A DNA stretch of 64,000 nt from Ignavibacteriota bacterium (GCA_013112585.1 JABFGH010000021.1:1-64000); one strand, 5' to 3'. Positions 8,694 through 17,217 are shown, numbered from the stretch's first letter. Notes: generated by a model from the sequence alone, not told the origin. Program-made: numbers and translations.

Positions 8694-11600
8694 TCATAGA
8701 CTTCTGAAAATCTTAGAAAAATAACCTACTTTCTCTGGGTCATCTCCAACAATCAATAACAAATAATCTTGAAATATTCTTTCATCAACATTATATAAAG
8801 AAACGAACAAAGAAACCGTCCTAAGCAGTTGCTCAATTAAGTAATCCGCATTGGGTGTAAATCTATGCGTGTAAAGGAAGTTAAAGATTGATAACAATAA
8901 ATTCATCTGTTCATTAAAAGTAACTGGAACAGTTAATGAGTTGTGAATTATGTTTATTGCCTTGTCATAAAAACTTGATGATCCAACTATTCTATAATCC
9001 CTTAGTAGCCCAGAAATAATATTAAGGATGATGTTTAGATTGAAGGAGTAGGTATATTTACTTTTGCTAAGTTTCTCAATTAAATCAATAAGAGTCACCA
9101 AATCATCTTTAAATAAAGAATATATTACGCTTATCGAATTGGTAGATCGTATGTTTTTACCTATAAAGCCCCTTAACTTTCTTACAACTAGATCATCACT
9201 TACATGAACACTATTTAATGAATTGCATTGTTTCAGTGTATCATAGTCAGGTTTAGAGGCAAGAGTGATTAACATTCGATTATCATCTAATTCTTCTGCT
9301 GTTGATTCAACATTTACTCTATTTAACTTACTTAATGTGTTAACTAAATCAACAAAAAATTTACGTCTATTTTTTTGCGAAAAATCATCAATGCTGTTTA
9401 CATTCACATTGCCTTCATCAATGCCTATTGACATATTCGATCTTTTTTCAAATTCATCAAATTGGGTAATTATATCTTTAAAATAATCATAGGTGCTTTG
9501 AGTTATAGAACAATTTTTATGATGATTTGTAACATCATCTATTAGTTCTAACAACGATAAAATTACAATTGATGAGGGTGCAAGTATAAAATCAGAATGC
9601 TCTAAATCGTAATTATTAATTTCACCAGCAAAAAATGGTTGGTTTGGTAAATTAAGAAGATAAATAATAACATCTAGTATATTCCTCCCTTTGCCTCTAG
9701 CAAGCAGATTTAGTGATAAGCCTATTTGATTACTGAGGTTATACATTGACAGCATATTCTTTTCATGTAATTCTAACTCAACTAACATAGGCTTCATCGA
9801 TTCTAACGGGTCATCCATGTTAACACTAACTTTCTTCATGAAGCCCATTTCGTTGGCTGGATTATCAAAGTAATTTAATATGAATCGGATTGCCCGTGTA
9901 TTTATTGCCCATATTTCTTTGATAATATATTTTTCCCCTTGATATAGGACTTCATCGTTTTTTTTTGCTCCGTTAAGTTGAATTATTTTTTCATTTCTTT
10001 TAGAATAAAACAATGTATCAACAAAAATAAAATTGTTTCTTTCAATTAGAATATCGTTATTGGATGTAATTCCAATCCAGAACTCTTCATTAACCGAAGA
10101 TAATAAAATGGTACAATCTGAATTAACTTCATCAAATTCTACTTTCTTATCTTCATCTGGGTTGCGAAATAAGTGTAGTTGAATAAACTGAGCATACAAA
10201 TTATTATTATCAAATGAACCGGTTTTTGCTAAGGCAATTAGACTTAAAAATTCACACTTTGTCTGATTACCAATGACATTATAACAAGTTGCCGCTATCA
10301 TTAAATAGTCTTCATTTTCTGACGATTCAAGTATTCTGAGTTCCTCACCATATTCTTTTGAATTTATCATTAATTTTAAATAAGCATATCTATATGCATT
10401 ATCTTCAGTTTTATTGTCATGAAATAACTTTTCTATAAATTTTAATGCAGTATAAAATCTATTCCTATTGTACTCCATGTCAGCTTTCGCTGAATACCAA
10501 AAATTATAGTCATAATTTGATTTAAGTTCCTCATCAATAATTTCTGCTGATATATTTATATCTTCTTCATCGCCATATCTAATTGCCTTTGAAACAAATA
10601 GTTTTTTAGCACTATAATCATCATTTATCATAGGACGTAAACAGTTAAAAGCGATTGAATAAAATTTCTTTTCAAATAGGTCACGAGCAAAAAGTATACG
10701 AGGAGGATAGTCTGGTATTGATATTGTATTTATGCAGAGTGTGTAATATTTTTTAGAAAATTCTATCTTGTTTTGTTGATAATAATATTCACCTAAAAAT
10801 TTATAAATATATATTGGCTCAGTAAGTGATTTGCAAAACTCATCAGCTTTATGAATGAGATTGTCAGAATTGGTTATCTCCTTAAGTGCGTCAAGGTATA
10901 GAGAAGCTAATATGCCTTCGCTGTCATAATCTTCTTCGCTTAAACCCTCAAAGAATGTTTTTGCTTCATCGAAACTTTTTAGAATAATGAAAGAGCCCAA
11001 TATTTTCGATAATAAGTTTTTATCATTTTCTACTTTATAAATGTCCAGCAAAATTGATTTGGCTTTTTCGTGTTCGCCATTAAAAAACAATATATCTGCT
11101 TCTATTTGTTGAATACTTCTTAAATTTTTAATTGAACTATCTATCTTAAGTAGTTCATCCAACGCTTCCTTTGAGTTTATGTGCAAAAGAATTGATAATC
11201 TTTGTCCCCAATATTCTTCTGCTAATTGTGGTATTTTTAAAAACCTTTTATCTCGATACTCAGAATTAGATAATTCATCATATAGTGTTCTTAGTTTAGC
11301 ACGATCTTCATCGGAAAGTGTGTGTACTGCAAATTTTTTGTCAATTAAATGGAATGCTCTTGCTAAAATATGATGAAATTTTGCTACTAAAGTATTCTTT
11401 TTGCTAATTGCAATTTTTAGATAGTTCTCTGCAGAAATATATTCTTTTTCGTAAAATTTAATCATCCCAAGTAAATAATAGGAATCATCTGATTCAATGA
11501 GTTCATTTTTGATAAGAATCTTGCCATCTTTTTCATATGCAAGTATCGTTTGTGCTTTTCTATAATTCTTACTAATGAAATAGAAATTTGCTTCCTTCAG

Positions 11601-12380
11601 CAATATTTTTTCATGTTTAACTTCAAGTTTTCTGAACTCATTTAGAATGTTATCTTTTAATTTCTCGTCTTTTTTGATTGTCGCATAATTAACCAAGAAA
11701 TTACATATTCTTTCATTGTATATATTCTCGTGCAGCAGTATTTTTACAATTTCTTCAGCTTTCTCAAATCTATATTTTTTTATGTAAATGGTTCCTTCAA
11801 GTGATTTAATGCTCAGAATAATATCCTTATTAATTTTTGAATAACCAGATAAACTCTGAATGTCATTTATTTCTTGAAGGGATTCTTCTAAATAAAAGTC
11901 ATTGATTCTATTTGTGAAATGCTTAAGTTGCTTTTCAATAAGACCGTTAAATACTTCGGAGTTCTCAATCCGTTCACTTAATATTTTTTTTATTTCTTGT
12001 GTTGATTCTTTGATCTCTTCGGTTGTTTTATCAACTTTATCGATTTTTGCTTTACTTGAAAGAATTATATTAAAAATCTGATCAAATTTATTTTCATTTA
12101 TAAATTCACGTTGTCTTAAAAAAAGGATATAATCTTTTATTAGAGAGTCTTTCTTATCGCCCAACTCTTCAATTTTATTTATAATTTCTTTTTCACTCTT
12201 CAATTGAGAAATTGATATTTCGGTTAATCTTTCTTCAAAAAAATTAAAACTATCTTCAACCATTTGATCTGCTCTGGCATCTTTCAAAGCAAAAATCATA
12301 TCTCCAATTCCATCCAGTTGTAATAACTTTAGAAAACCGCGAATAAAGTTTACTGTTGCATTAACTTTAATATCTTCCAT
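8694..12380 (-). CDS. Giant TPR protein with GreA/B-C-like and PIN-like regions
   Basis: A 1228-residue soluble protein. Residues 1-150 are helical, with coiled-coil character. About 150-720 read as many degenerate tetratricopeptide repeats (for example YLLGMIKFYEKEYISAENYL). About 755-830 is beta-rich and ends IIQLNGAKKNDEVLYQGEKYIIKEI, resembling the GreA/GreB C-terminal domain. About 925-1165 looks like a PIN nuclease fold: strand FILAPSSIVILSLLELI, then VHVSDDLVVRKLRG with the acidic pair D1062-D1063, then a helical tail. The usual first PIN aspartate is replaced by Ala934, so activity is uncertain. I recall comparative-genomic proposals that TPR/GreAB-C/PIN proteins are RNA-targeting conflict effectors. 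The domain calls are by eye. It has no operon partner. Confidence 0.75.
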   Translation of the reverse strand: MEDIKVNATVNFIRGFLKLLQLDGIGDMIFALKDARADQMVEDSFNFFEERLTEISISQLKSEKEIINKIEELGDKKDSLIKDYILFLRQREFINENKFDQIFNIILSSKAKIDKVDKTTEEIKESTQEIKKILSERIENSEVFNGLIEKQLKHFTNRINDFYLEESLQEINDIQSLSGYSKINKDIILSIKSLEGTIYIKKYRFEKAEEIVKILLHENIYNERICNFLVNYATIKKDEKLKDNILNEFRKLEVKHEKILLKEANFYFISKNYRKAQTILAYEKDGKILIKNELIESDDSYYLLGMIKFYEKEYISAENYLKIAISKKNTLVAKFHHILARAFHLIDKKFAVHTLSDEDRAKLRTLYDELSNSEYRDKRFLKIPQLAEEYWGQRLSILLHINSKEALDELLKIDSSIKNLRSIQQIEADILFFNGEHEKAKSILLDIYKVENDKNLLSKILGSFIILKSFDEAKTFFEGLSEEDYDSEGILASLYLDALKEITNSDNLIHKADEFCKSLTEPIYIYKFLGEYYYQQNKIEFSKKYYTLCINTISIPDYPPRILFARDLFEKKFYSIAFNCLRPMINDDYSAKKLFVSKAIRYGDEEDINISAEIIDEELKSNYDYNFWYSAKADMEYNRNRFYTALKFIEKLFHDNKTEDNAYRYAYLKLMINSKEYGEELRILESSENEDYLMIAATCYNVIGNQTKCEFLSLIALAKTGSFDNNNLYAQFIQLHLFRNPDEDKKVEFDEVNSDCTILLSSVNEEFWIGITSNNDILIERNNFIFVDTLFYSKRNEKIIQLNGAKKNDEVLYQGEKYIIKEIWAINTRAIRFILNYFDNPANEMGFMKKVSVNMDDPLESMKPMLVELELHEKNMLSMYNLSNQIGLSLNLLARGKGRNILDVIIYLLNLPNQPFFAGEINNYDLEHSDFILAPSSIVILSLLELIDDVTNHHKNCSITQSTYDYFKDIITQFDEFEKRSNMSIGIDEGNVNVNSIDDFSQKNRRKFFVDLVNTLSKLNRVNVESTAEELDDNRMLITLASKPDYDTLKQCNSLNSVHVSDDLVVRKLRGFIGKNIRSTNSISVIYSLFKDDLVTLIDLIEKLSKSKYTYSFNLNIILNIISGLLRDYRIVGSSSFYDKAINIIHNSLTVPVTFNEQMNLLLSIFNFLYTHRFTPNADYLIEQLLRTVSLFVSLYNVDERIFQDYLLLIVGDDPEKVGYFSKIFRSL

Positions 12381-13019
12381 CTTTTCTCAATACTTTATTC
12401 TTAACTTAAGAGTACTTAAAAAATTATTTTAACGTTATAAAATCGCTTTATTTTCACTTTAACATAACTTGATGCTGCAAAATTTATTTTTTAAGTACTT
12501 GTTAAATTCCAATGCAAAATATCATACGCAGAAAACTGCCCGTCTTTTATAAAAGTATAACATTATCGCTTTCAATATAAAAAATTTCCTTCTAACAAAA
12601 ATCAGTAATCCTACTGATTTTTTGTTTTGGTTATTAATTTTATTGCCCGGGTTAAATTGCTTTTTGGTTAATAATTTAAATTTTTCGGCAGCTTGTTGTC
12701 CAATGAGAAAGGTACTGAATTTTGGGGCACTTCGATACGGCTTCGCCTACTCAGTATGACACACTATTTTCTGTCATTCTGCCATTGGCAGACAGGTCTG
12801 GCGAAACCGTATTTTGGTGAAGTCCAGAATCAATCAACAATGCACTTGCCTGACCTGCCTGCGGTAGGCAGGTTCCAGAAAAGTTGGAATGACACCCAAT
12901 GGTTCTGTGCTTCTATACTGCTTCAATTGTATCTGCCGGTAGATAGGGGGGGAAATCAATAAATTATTCGATTAATATCAACATAATTAAGTTTCATATT
13001 AATATAATTAACAAAATAC
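12381..13019. other. Repeat-rich intergenic region
   Basis: About 640 bases without a supported gene. Positions 12700-12900 hold repeat-like sequence, including GTCATTCTG, GAATGACAC and an imperfect palindrome CCTGCCTGCGGTAGGCAGG near 12853 that matches the CCTGCC/GGCAGG hairpins of the 14-16 kb repeats. A frame of 89 codons at 12693-12962 runs through these repeats and is not believed. The right end is AT-rich and leads into the DUF2089 promoter. Confidence 0.6.
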
Positions 13020-13048
13020 TTGACATAAGTTAATTAATACCATATATT
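13020..13048 (+). promoter_or_regulatory. Promoter of the DUF2089 operon
   Basis: TTGACA at 13020-13025 and TATATT at 13043-13048 are separated by exactly 17 bases, and the start codon lies 31 bases further on. Several TTAATAT repeats in the surrounding 80 bases could bind the DUF2089 helix-turn-helix, which is inference. Confidence 0.55.
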
Positions 13049-13079
13049 TATTAATATAAATAACAAAAAGGTTGAAAAT

Positions 13080-13442
13080 ATGCATGAACTAACTAACTGT
13101 CCTTATTGCGGCGGAGATTTTGTGATAAAAGAGGTTGAATGCCAGGGGTGTAAAACTCAGATCAAAGGTAATTTTAAGGTTAACCGTTTTCATATGTTCA
13201 AACCGGAGGAGCTCTATTTTATTGAGGTTTTTCTAAAGAACGAGGGGAACATAAAACTTATGGAAAAAGATTTGGGTGTTTCATATCCAACGGTTAAAAG
13301 CCGGCTTAAAAATATTATTAAAACTCTTGGCTATAAGGCAAGGAGCGGTGATTCGGAAGACCGGGTAAAAATACTAAGCGCACTTTCCGAAGGCAAAATT
13401 GATGTAAAAGAAGCAATTAAAAATCTGGGGGAAAATGAATGA
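13080..13442 (+). CDS. DUF2089 family zinc-ribbon HTH protein
   Basis: A 120-residue probable regulator. It opens with a zinc ribbon (CPYCGG...ECQGCKT, two CxxC knuckles at residues 8-11 and 23-26). A helix-turn-helix with NIKLMEKDLGVSYPTVKSRLKNI follows, as in the DUF2089 family. The C-terminal 30 residues (ILSALSEGKIDVKEAIKNL) resemble the SHOCT-like helix pair of the next gene. The stop overlaps the possible upstream ATG of that gene by four bases, indicating translational coupling. In related genomes this family is often beside membrane or envelope-stress genes. No target is visible here. Confidence 0.85.
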   Translation: MHELTNCPYCGGDFVIKEVECQGCKTQIKGNFKVNRFHMFKPEELYFIEVFLKNEGNIKLMEKDLGVSYPTVKSRLKNIIKTLGYKARSGDSEDRVKILSALSEGKIDVKEAIKNLGENE

Positions 13443-13492
13443 TGTTTTTCAAAAAAGAAAGAACAGAAATAACAAATAAAAAGGATAAAAAA

Positions 13493-13873
13493 ATGAGTGA
13501 AGAAAAAAAAATGATATTGGAAATGCTGAAAGAAGGCAAGATCACAGTCGAGGAAGCTGAGCAGCTGCTGGAAAAAGCAAATCCCGGTGAATCCATTAAG
13601 GATGCACCTCAAATTAAAAAACCGAACAGCAAAAAGTTTCTCCGTGTGCGCGTCACTGAGGAGGACAAGGTGAAAGCAAATGTTAACATACCAATTGCTT
13701 TAGCTGAGGTTGGGCTTAATCTTATTCCAAAGTCTAAACTTAAAGTTGACGGCAAGCAGATCAACATGGATGATATATTAAAATTGATAGAAGAAGGAAC
13801 AGAAGGGGAACTCGTTAACATTGATGCTGAAGATGAAGGCAAAAATTATAAGGTTAATATTTTTATTGATTGA
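13493..13873 (+). CDS. SHOCT-like / YvlB-N domain protein
   Basis: Begins with MSEEKKMILEMLKEGKITVEEAEQLLEK, a SHOCT-like bihelical domain found at the N-terminus of YvlB/LiaX-type proteins. A beta-rich region follows (KFLRVRVTEEDKVKANVNIPIALAEVGL, residues 40-125). The start at 13493 has AAGGA eight bases upstream. An earlier in-frame ATG at 13439 overlaps the DUF2089 stop and would add 18 lysine-rich residues. The pair probably forms a regulator plus partner module. The role is unknown. Confidence 0.75.
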   Translation: MSEEKKMILEMLKEGKITVEEAEQLLEKANPGESIKDAPQIKKPNSKKFLRVRVTEEDKVKANVNIPIALAEVGLNLIPKSKLKVDGKQINMDDILKLIEEGTEGELVNIDAEDEGKNYKVNIFID

Positions 13874-13887
13874 TCATCTAATCCAAA

Positions 13888-13911
13888 GGGTGTCACGCAA
13901 CCGTGACACCC
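13888..13911 (+). terminator. Perfect hairpin downstream of the DUF2089 operon
   Basis: GGGTGTCACG (13888-13897), a four-base loop and CGTGACACCC (13902-13911) form a perfect 10-bp stem 15 bases after the stop codon. A run of seven T follows after a seven-base gap, so termination is plausible but not textbook. A related sequence lies at 8175-8198, so the hairpin may be a repeat that was co-opted. Confidence 0.5.
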
Positions 13912-13929
13912 GTGAACGTTTTTTTGAGA

Positions 13930-14033
13930 TAGCGGCAAGATCATATCTTCGCCCTTTGAAGATAGGATCTTTGAAAAGCAAAAGAAAAAAAGATTTATGA
14001 CTGCATGGATGAATAAATAATTGAAAGATTCTA
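13930..14033 (+). repeat. Composite intergenic repeat, copy A (short)
   Basis: Contains block a (AAGATCATATCTTCGCCC at 13937 through GATAGGATCTTTG), a single minisatellite unit ATGACTGCATGGATGA at about 13998, and block d (ATAAATAATTGAAAGATT). The same blocks recur at 14317-14700 and 15640-16150. Confidence 0.7.
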
Positions 14034-14813
14034 AAAAACGCCTAATCTTTTAACTCCGATAGGAGTGGAATTATTATAGAAGATAAAACACCAGCAAATA
14101 TAAAAACTCCGTAGGAGTGGCATATTCATTTTATTCAAATTGTTAAAAATTATTCATAAATAGTTTTTACTCTTAACCTCTCTGTATTGCGCCGTGCCAT
14201 GCTTTTTACTTTTCAAACAAAGCTGCAAAAAGCAATGTCACTCCTATGGAGTTTTGTGGGACTGTACAATTATGTTTCTATAAAAATATCATCCCTCCGG
14301 GATTATAGGCAAAAAATAATTAACGATTTTAGCCCGCCTGCCGTAAAGGCAGGATTGAAGATTTTTGATTTGAGATATATGACTGCATGAATGACTGCAT
14401 GATTGAATGGATGAATCTTTGCATGGATGAATGAGTGCATGGCTGCATGACCGGATGAATAAATAATTGAAAGATTGTCCGTCTGACTCCTTTGGAAATA
14501 ATTAAAGGACTGCGAGGCTAAATGGTTTACATCATTTATATTTTCGATTCCCGTATGACTGCCGGTTAGGCAGGATTATTCGATTATCGATTTTACGTCT
14601 CAACTTCTAATATGTTTCCCCGGAGATATCATCTCCGCAGCTACAAGATCAATCTTCGACTTTGAAGGTAGGATCTCTTTGAAAAGCATAAATAAATAAT
14701 GATTTTAGCAAATGTATTCTCTACGATAAGCTGTATCAATTGCATCAGTTTTAATTTCTTAATTTAAAATCATTGTTAATTTCAGTATATTAAAATCATA
14801 AAAAGAGAAAGAA
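14034..14813. other. Repeat-dominated intergenic region upstream of the Fic module
   Basis: About 780 bases. The first part holds three related short segments (AACTCCGATAGGAGTGG near 14052, AAACTCCGTAGGAGTGG near 14103 and GTCACTCCTATGGAGTTTTG near 14238). These are palindromic CTCC...GGAG motifs. Positions 14317-14700 are a copy of the composite repeat. The last 60 bases should contain the antitoxin promoter. No protein gene was supported. Confidence 0.5.
14317..14700 (+). repeat. Composite intergenic repeat, copy B
   Basis: Order seen: a CCTGCCgtaaaGGCAGG hairpin at 14337, GATTTTTGATTTGAGATAT, about five degenerate minisatellite units at 14377-14465, block d with ATAAATAATTGAAAGATTGTC, block e (CTAAATGGTTTACATC), a decayed CCGGTTAGGCAGG arm and a rearranged block a at 14646. 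It matches 15640-16150 over its length by eye. Confidence 0.75.
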
Positions 14814-14945
14814 ATGAAAAAGCCAAAGTACTCAATAGAGAAAGCAAAAAAAGCGGTTGAAGTATCTTCAAAAATTGAGGGGCATATAATTCCAAACAAG
14901 AAATCAGGCAGTGTCAAGAGAGGAAAAGCAAAAGTGAAAAACTAA
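14814..14945 (+). CDS. Small Fic antitoxin (VbhA-like inhibitory motif)
   Basis: A 43-residue basic protein, missed by length cut-offs, that begins MKKPKYSIEKAKKAVEV. It then reads SSKIEG: Ser18-xxx-Glu22-Gly23 matches the [S/T]xxxE[G/N] inhibitory motif that class I Fic antitoxins insert into the Fic active site. Its stop codon shares one base with the Fic start (TAATG), so the two are translationally coupled. The tail is lysine-rich. GAGAAAGAA just upstream may serve as a ribosome binding site. The motif and the context together make the call strong despite the small size. Confidence 0.8.
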   Translation: MKKPKYSIEKAKKAVEVSSKIEGHIIPNKKSGSVKRGKAKVKN

Positions 14946-15577
14946 TGTCAAAGTATACGCAAGACAAAAACTATATCTACTACCCAAATACAAACATTCC
15001 AATAAACAAACTCAATATTCGTGATCTTAAAACTCTTGAAGAGGAAGAAAGAAAACTTCTTTTGAAGGGTTATGAATATTTCCACATAAACCTATCAGAG
15101 CAAACGGTTTTTGACGAAAATTATTTTGTAGAATTACATCAAAAAACTTTTAGCAAACTTTATTCTTTTGCAGGAAAATTTAGAACGGTAAACATCTCGA
15201 AAGGATACTCAACATTTTGTCAAGTTAAATTTCTTGAACAATCATCTAAGAAAATATTTACCAAGCTTGCCGCTGATAATTATTTAAAGGATTATGCTGA
15301 TAAACCAAATGAAAAATTTGCTCAAAAATTATCTTATTATATGTGTGAGTTGATCGCTCTTCATCCTTTCTTTGAGTTAAATGGTAGAATAACCAGACTT
15401 TATTTTGATATGATTGCTACATACAATGGTTACGAGTACATTGATTATAAAGATGCACTAATAATTGAAGAGGGCTATAATAAATTTATTAGAGCATCAA
15501 TAGAATGTTTGAATGGCAGCGGTAATAAAATGTATCAAATTCTATTAAATGGATTGAATAAAGTTCAACAACTTTAA
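14945..15577 (+). CDS. Fic/DOC family toxin (probable AMP transferase)
   Basis: A 210-residue single-domain Fic protein. The motif at 140-151 is HPFFELNGRITR, against canonical HPFREGNGRxxR. Catalytic His140, Glu144, Asn146 and both arginines (148 and 151) are kept, but the anion-hole glycine is Leu145. The region before it (FAGKFRTVNISKG, the Fic flap) is well preserved. By family knowledge such toxins transfer AMP or another phosphate-containing group to target proteins and are held inactive by a small partner, here the 43-residue protein just upstream. The Gly to Leu change may alter nucleotide choice. The module is flanked by repeats. Confidence 0.9.
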   Translation: MSKYTQDKNYIYYPNTNIPINKLNIRDLKTLEEEERKLLLKGYEYFHINLSEQTVFDENYFVELHQKTFSKLYSFAGKFRTVNISKGYSTFCQVKFLEQSSKKIFTKLAADNYLKDYADKPNEKFAQKLSYYMCELIALHPFFELNGRITRLYFDMIATYNGYEYIDYKDALIIEEGYNKFIRASIECLNGSGNKMYQILLNGLNKVQQL

Positions 15578-15639
15578 TGCATTTTCATTACTTCTAAAAA
15601 TTATGATTTCCAAGAAGTTACCTCTTTCACAGATACCCT

Positions 15640-16150
15640 CATATAGCTGCAAGATCATATCTTCGCCTTTTGAAGATAGGATCTTTGGAAGGCAAAAATT
15701 AAATAACGATTATTGCCAGCCTGCCGTAAAGGCAGGATTAAAGATTTTTGATTTGAGACATATGACTGCATGGATGAATGACTGCATGGATGAATGACTG
15801 CATGATTGAATGACTGCATGGATGAATGAGTGCATGATTGAATGACTGCATGGTTGAATGACTGCATGATTGAATGGATGAATGAGTGCATGGCTGCATG
15901 ATTGAATGACTGCATGATTGAATGACTGCATTGTTGAATGACTGCATGGATGAATGATTGAATGGATGAATAAATAATTGAAAGATTGTCGAAGGATTCC
16001 CTTGGAGAATAATTAGAGGAGTTGGAAGCTATATGGTTTACCGCATTTATATTTTCAATTCCCGCCTGCCTACCGGTAGGCAGGATGACAAGTTTTGGTT
16101 GGCAGCCATAAAAAGAAATTTACGATTCACGATTATTCGATTATCAACTA
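15640..16150 (+). repeat. Composite intergenic repeat, copy C (longest)
   Basis: Order: block a (GCAAGATCATATCTTCGCC at 15650 to GATAGGATCTTTGG), the CCTGCCgtaaaGGCAGG hairpin at 15720, GATTTTTGATTTGAGACAT, an expanded minisatellite, block d, block e, a perfect palindrome CCTGCCTACCGGTAGGCAGG at about 16065-16084, and an AT-rich end with CACGATTATTCGATTATC. It is the most complete copy in the window. Confidence 0.8.
15762..15970 (+). repeat. 16-bp minisatellite
   Basis: About 13 tandem units of ATGACTGCATGGATGA and variants (GATTGA, GGTTGA, GAGTGC). Each unit is two related 8-bp halves, and some units have lost one half. The array has one unit in copy A and about five in copy B, so it expands and contracts. 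Confidence 0.9.
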
Positions 16151-16179
16151 TTCTTCTAAACTCCTAACCTTCTACACTC

Positions 16180-17217
16180 CTAAACTTCTGCTTCTTTCAT
16201 TGAATGCCCTTTTGAGCCGGAAGGAGCAAGATCAAGTTCATCGAATAATTGATAGAGTGAATCAAGTTTAATCTGCGGGGCTTCACTTCCACCCGGTTTG
16301 TTATTGTAGATCAAATAATTGAAGCGGTATTCATTCGGTGTGTAGGTGGGCATTATAACATTTGCCCCGGCTCGCAATCCGCGCTTTCTTCCATCGGGAC
16401 TAAGTGTTGATAGGGCAGTCGTGGCGGGAATGTGCACATTCTTTAAATAGATTCTTGCAACTGCGCTTGTCTTTAATGCCAAATCTAGCTTGCAGTTTTC
16501 AACATAGCTGAGTGGTGTATTTTCCGCACAGATGAATGGACTGAATGAAGCCATGTCAACATTTAACTCTCCGCAGAGTAAAATATCATCCGCAATATCG
16601 GAGAGCGTTTGGTTCGGCAGCCCGATTATATTTCCGCTCCCTACCTGAAAGCCGATAGACTTTAAGTATTTTAAATGACTTATCCGTTCTGCTAATTTTT
16701 GGTGCGGGTGAATTTCAGAATACAATTTTTCGTTTGCTGTTTCATGTTTCAGCAAATATCTATCCGCACCGGCTTTCTTAAATTCATCATACTCTTCAAA
16801 AGTTCTTTCGCCCAGACTAAGAGTAATCGCTACATCAAATTTTTCTTTTATCGTTCTAATTATATTTGCAATGTCTGTACCCTTATAAAAAGTATCCTCT
16901 CCCGATTGCAGAACAATGGTTTTAATACCGGCATTGAAGATCATTTCTGCTGATGCTAAAATTTCATCAATGCTCATGCGGTATCTGTTCACATCATCAT
17001 TTTCATTTCTTATGCCGCAGTAATGGCAGTCCTGCCTGCAGTAATTGGAAAACTCAATTATCCCGCGCAGGTGAATTAAGCTGCCGCAGTATTTATTTTT
17101 CACTTCATCAGCTTTTTGAAAAAGTAAATTCATATCGCTTTCTTTTTCTAAGCTGAGTAAAGTTATTAGATCGTTCTTTGTAAAAATTTTTTTATTTAAC
17201 AAGTCTGTTAAATTCAT
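16180..17217 (-). CDS. hydE: [FeFe]-hydrogenase maturase HydE (radical SAM)
   Basis: A 345-residue radical SAM enzyme required, with HydG and HydF, to build the diiron subcluster of [FeFe]-hydrogenase. It is thought to act on the HydG iron-cysteine product to help make the dithiomethylamine bridge. The SAM cluster motif is Cys60-RQD-Cys64-HY-Cys67. The region after it (GIKTIVLQSGED, SLGERTFEEYDEFKKAGADRYLLKHETA) is typical of HydE. The C-terminal part lacks the cysteines of the optional second cluster seen in some HydE proteins. The start ATG is preceded by CGGAG. It lies downstream of hydG on the same strand. Confidence 0.95.
   Translation of the reverse strand: MNLTDLLNKKIFTKNDLITLLSLEKESDMNLLFQKADEVKNKYCGSLIHLRGIIEFSNYCRQDCHYCGIRNENDDVNRYRMSIDEILASAEMIFNAGIKTIVLQSGEDTFYKGTDIANIIRTIKEKFDVAITLSLGERTFEEYDEFKKAGADRYLLKHETANEKLYSEIHPHQKLAERISHLKYLKSIGFQVGSGNIIGLPNQTLSDIADDILLCGELNVDMASFSPFICAENTPLSYVENCKLDLALKTSAVARIYLKNVHIPATTALSTLSPDGRKRGLRAGANVIMPTYTPNEYRFNYLIYNNKPGGSEAPQIKLDSLYQLFDELDLAPSGSKGHSMKEAEV

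Larger units (their letters stand above)
15578..16179. other. Repeat-filled intergenic region after the Fic gene
   Basis: About 600 bases between fic and hydE, almost entirely the long copy of the composite repeat and its minisatellite. Open frames on the complement here exist only because the 16-bp unit has no stop codon in several frames. They encode repetitive MQSFNHAVIQS-type sequence and are not genes. Confidence 0.7.

Noticed and set aside
12693-12962. An 89-codon plus-strand frame
   Set aside because: It runs across interspersed palindromic repeats (including CCTGCCTGCGGTAGGCAGG) and has no recognisable protein features.
14187-14390. A 67-codon plus-strand frame
   Set aside because: It ends inside copy B of the composite repeat. 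A similar frame at 15603-15797 is the same repeat.
15655-15947. Three overlapping minus-strand frames of 69-86 codons
   Set aside because: They read the 16-bp minisatellite in different phases, giving low-complexity HAVIQS/MQSF repeats with no ribosome sites.
15762-15970. CRISPR-like array
   Set aside because: The 16-bp units are directly adjacent with no unique spacers, and no cas genes are near.
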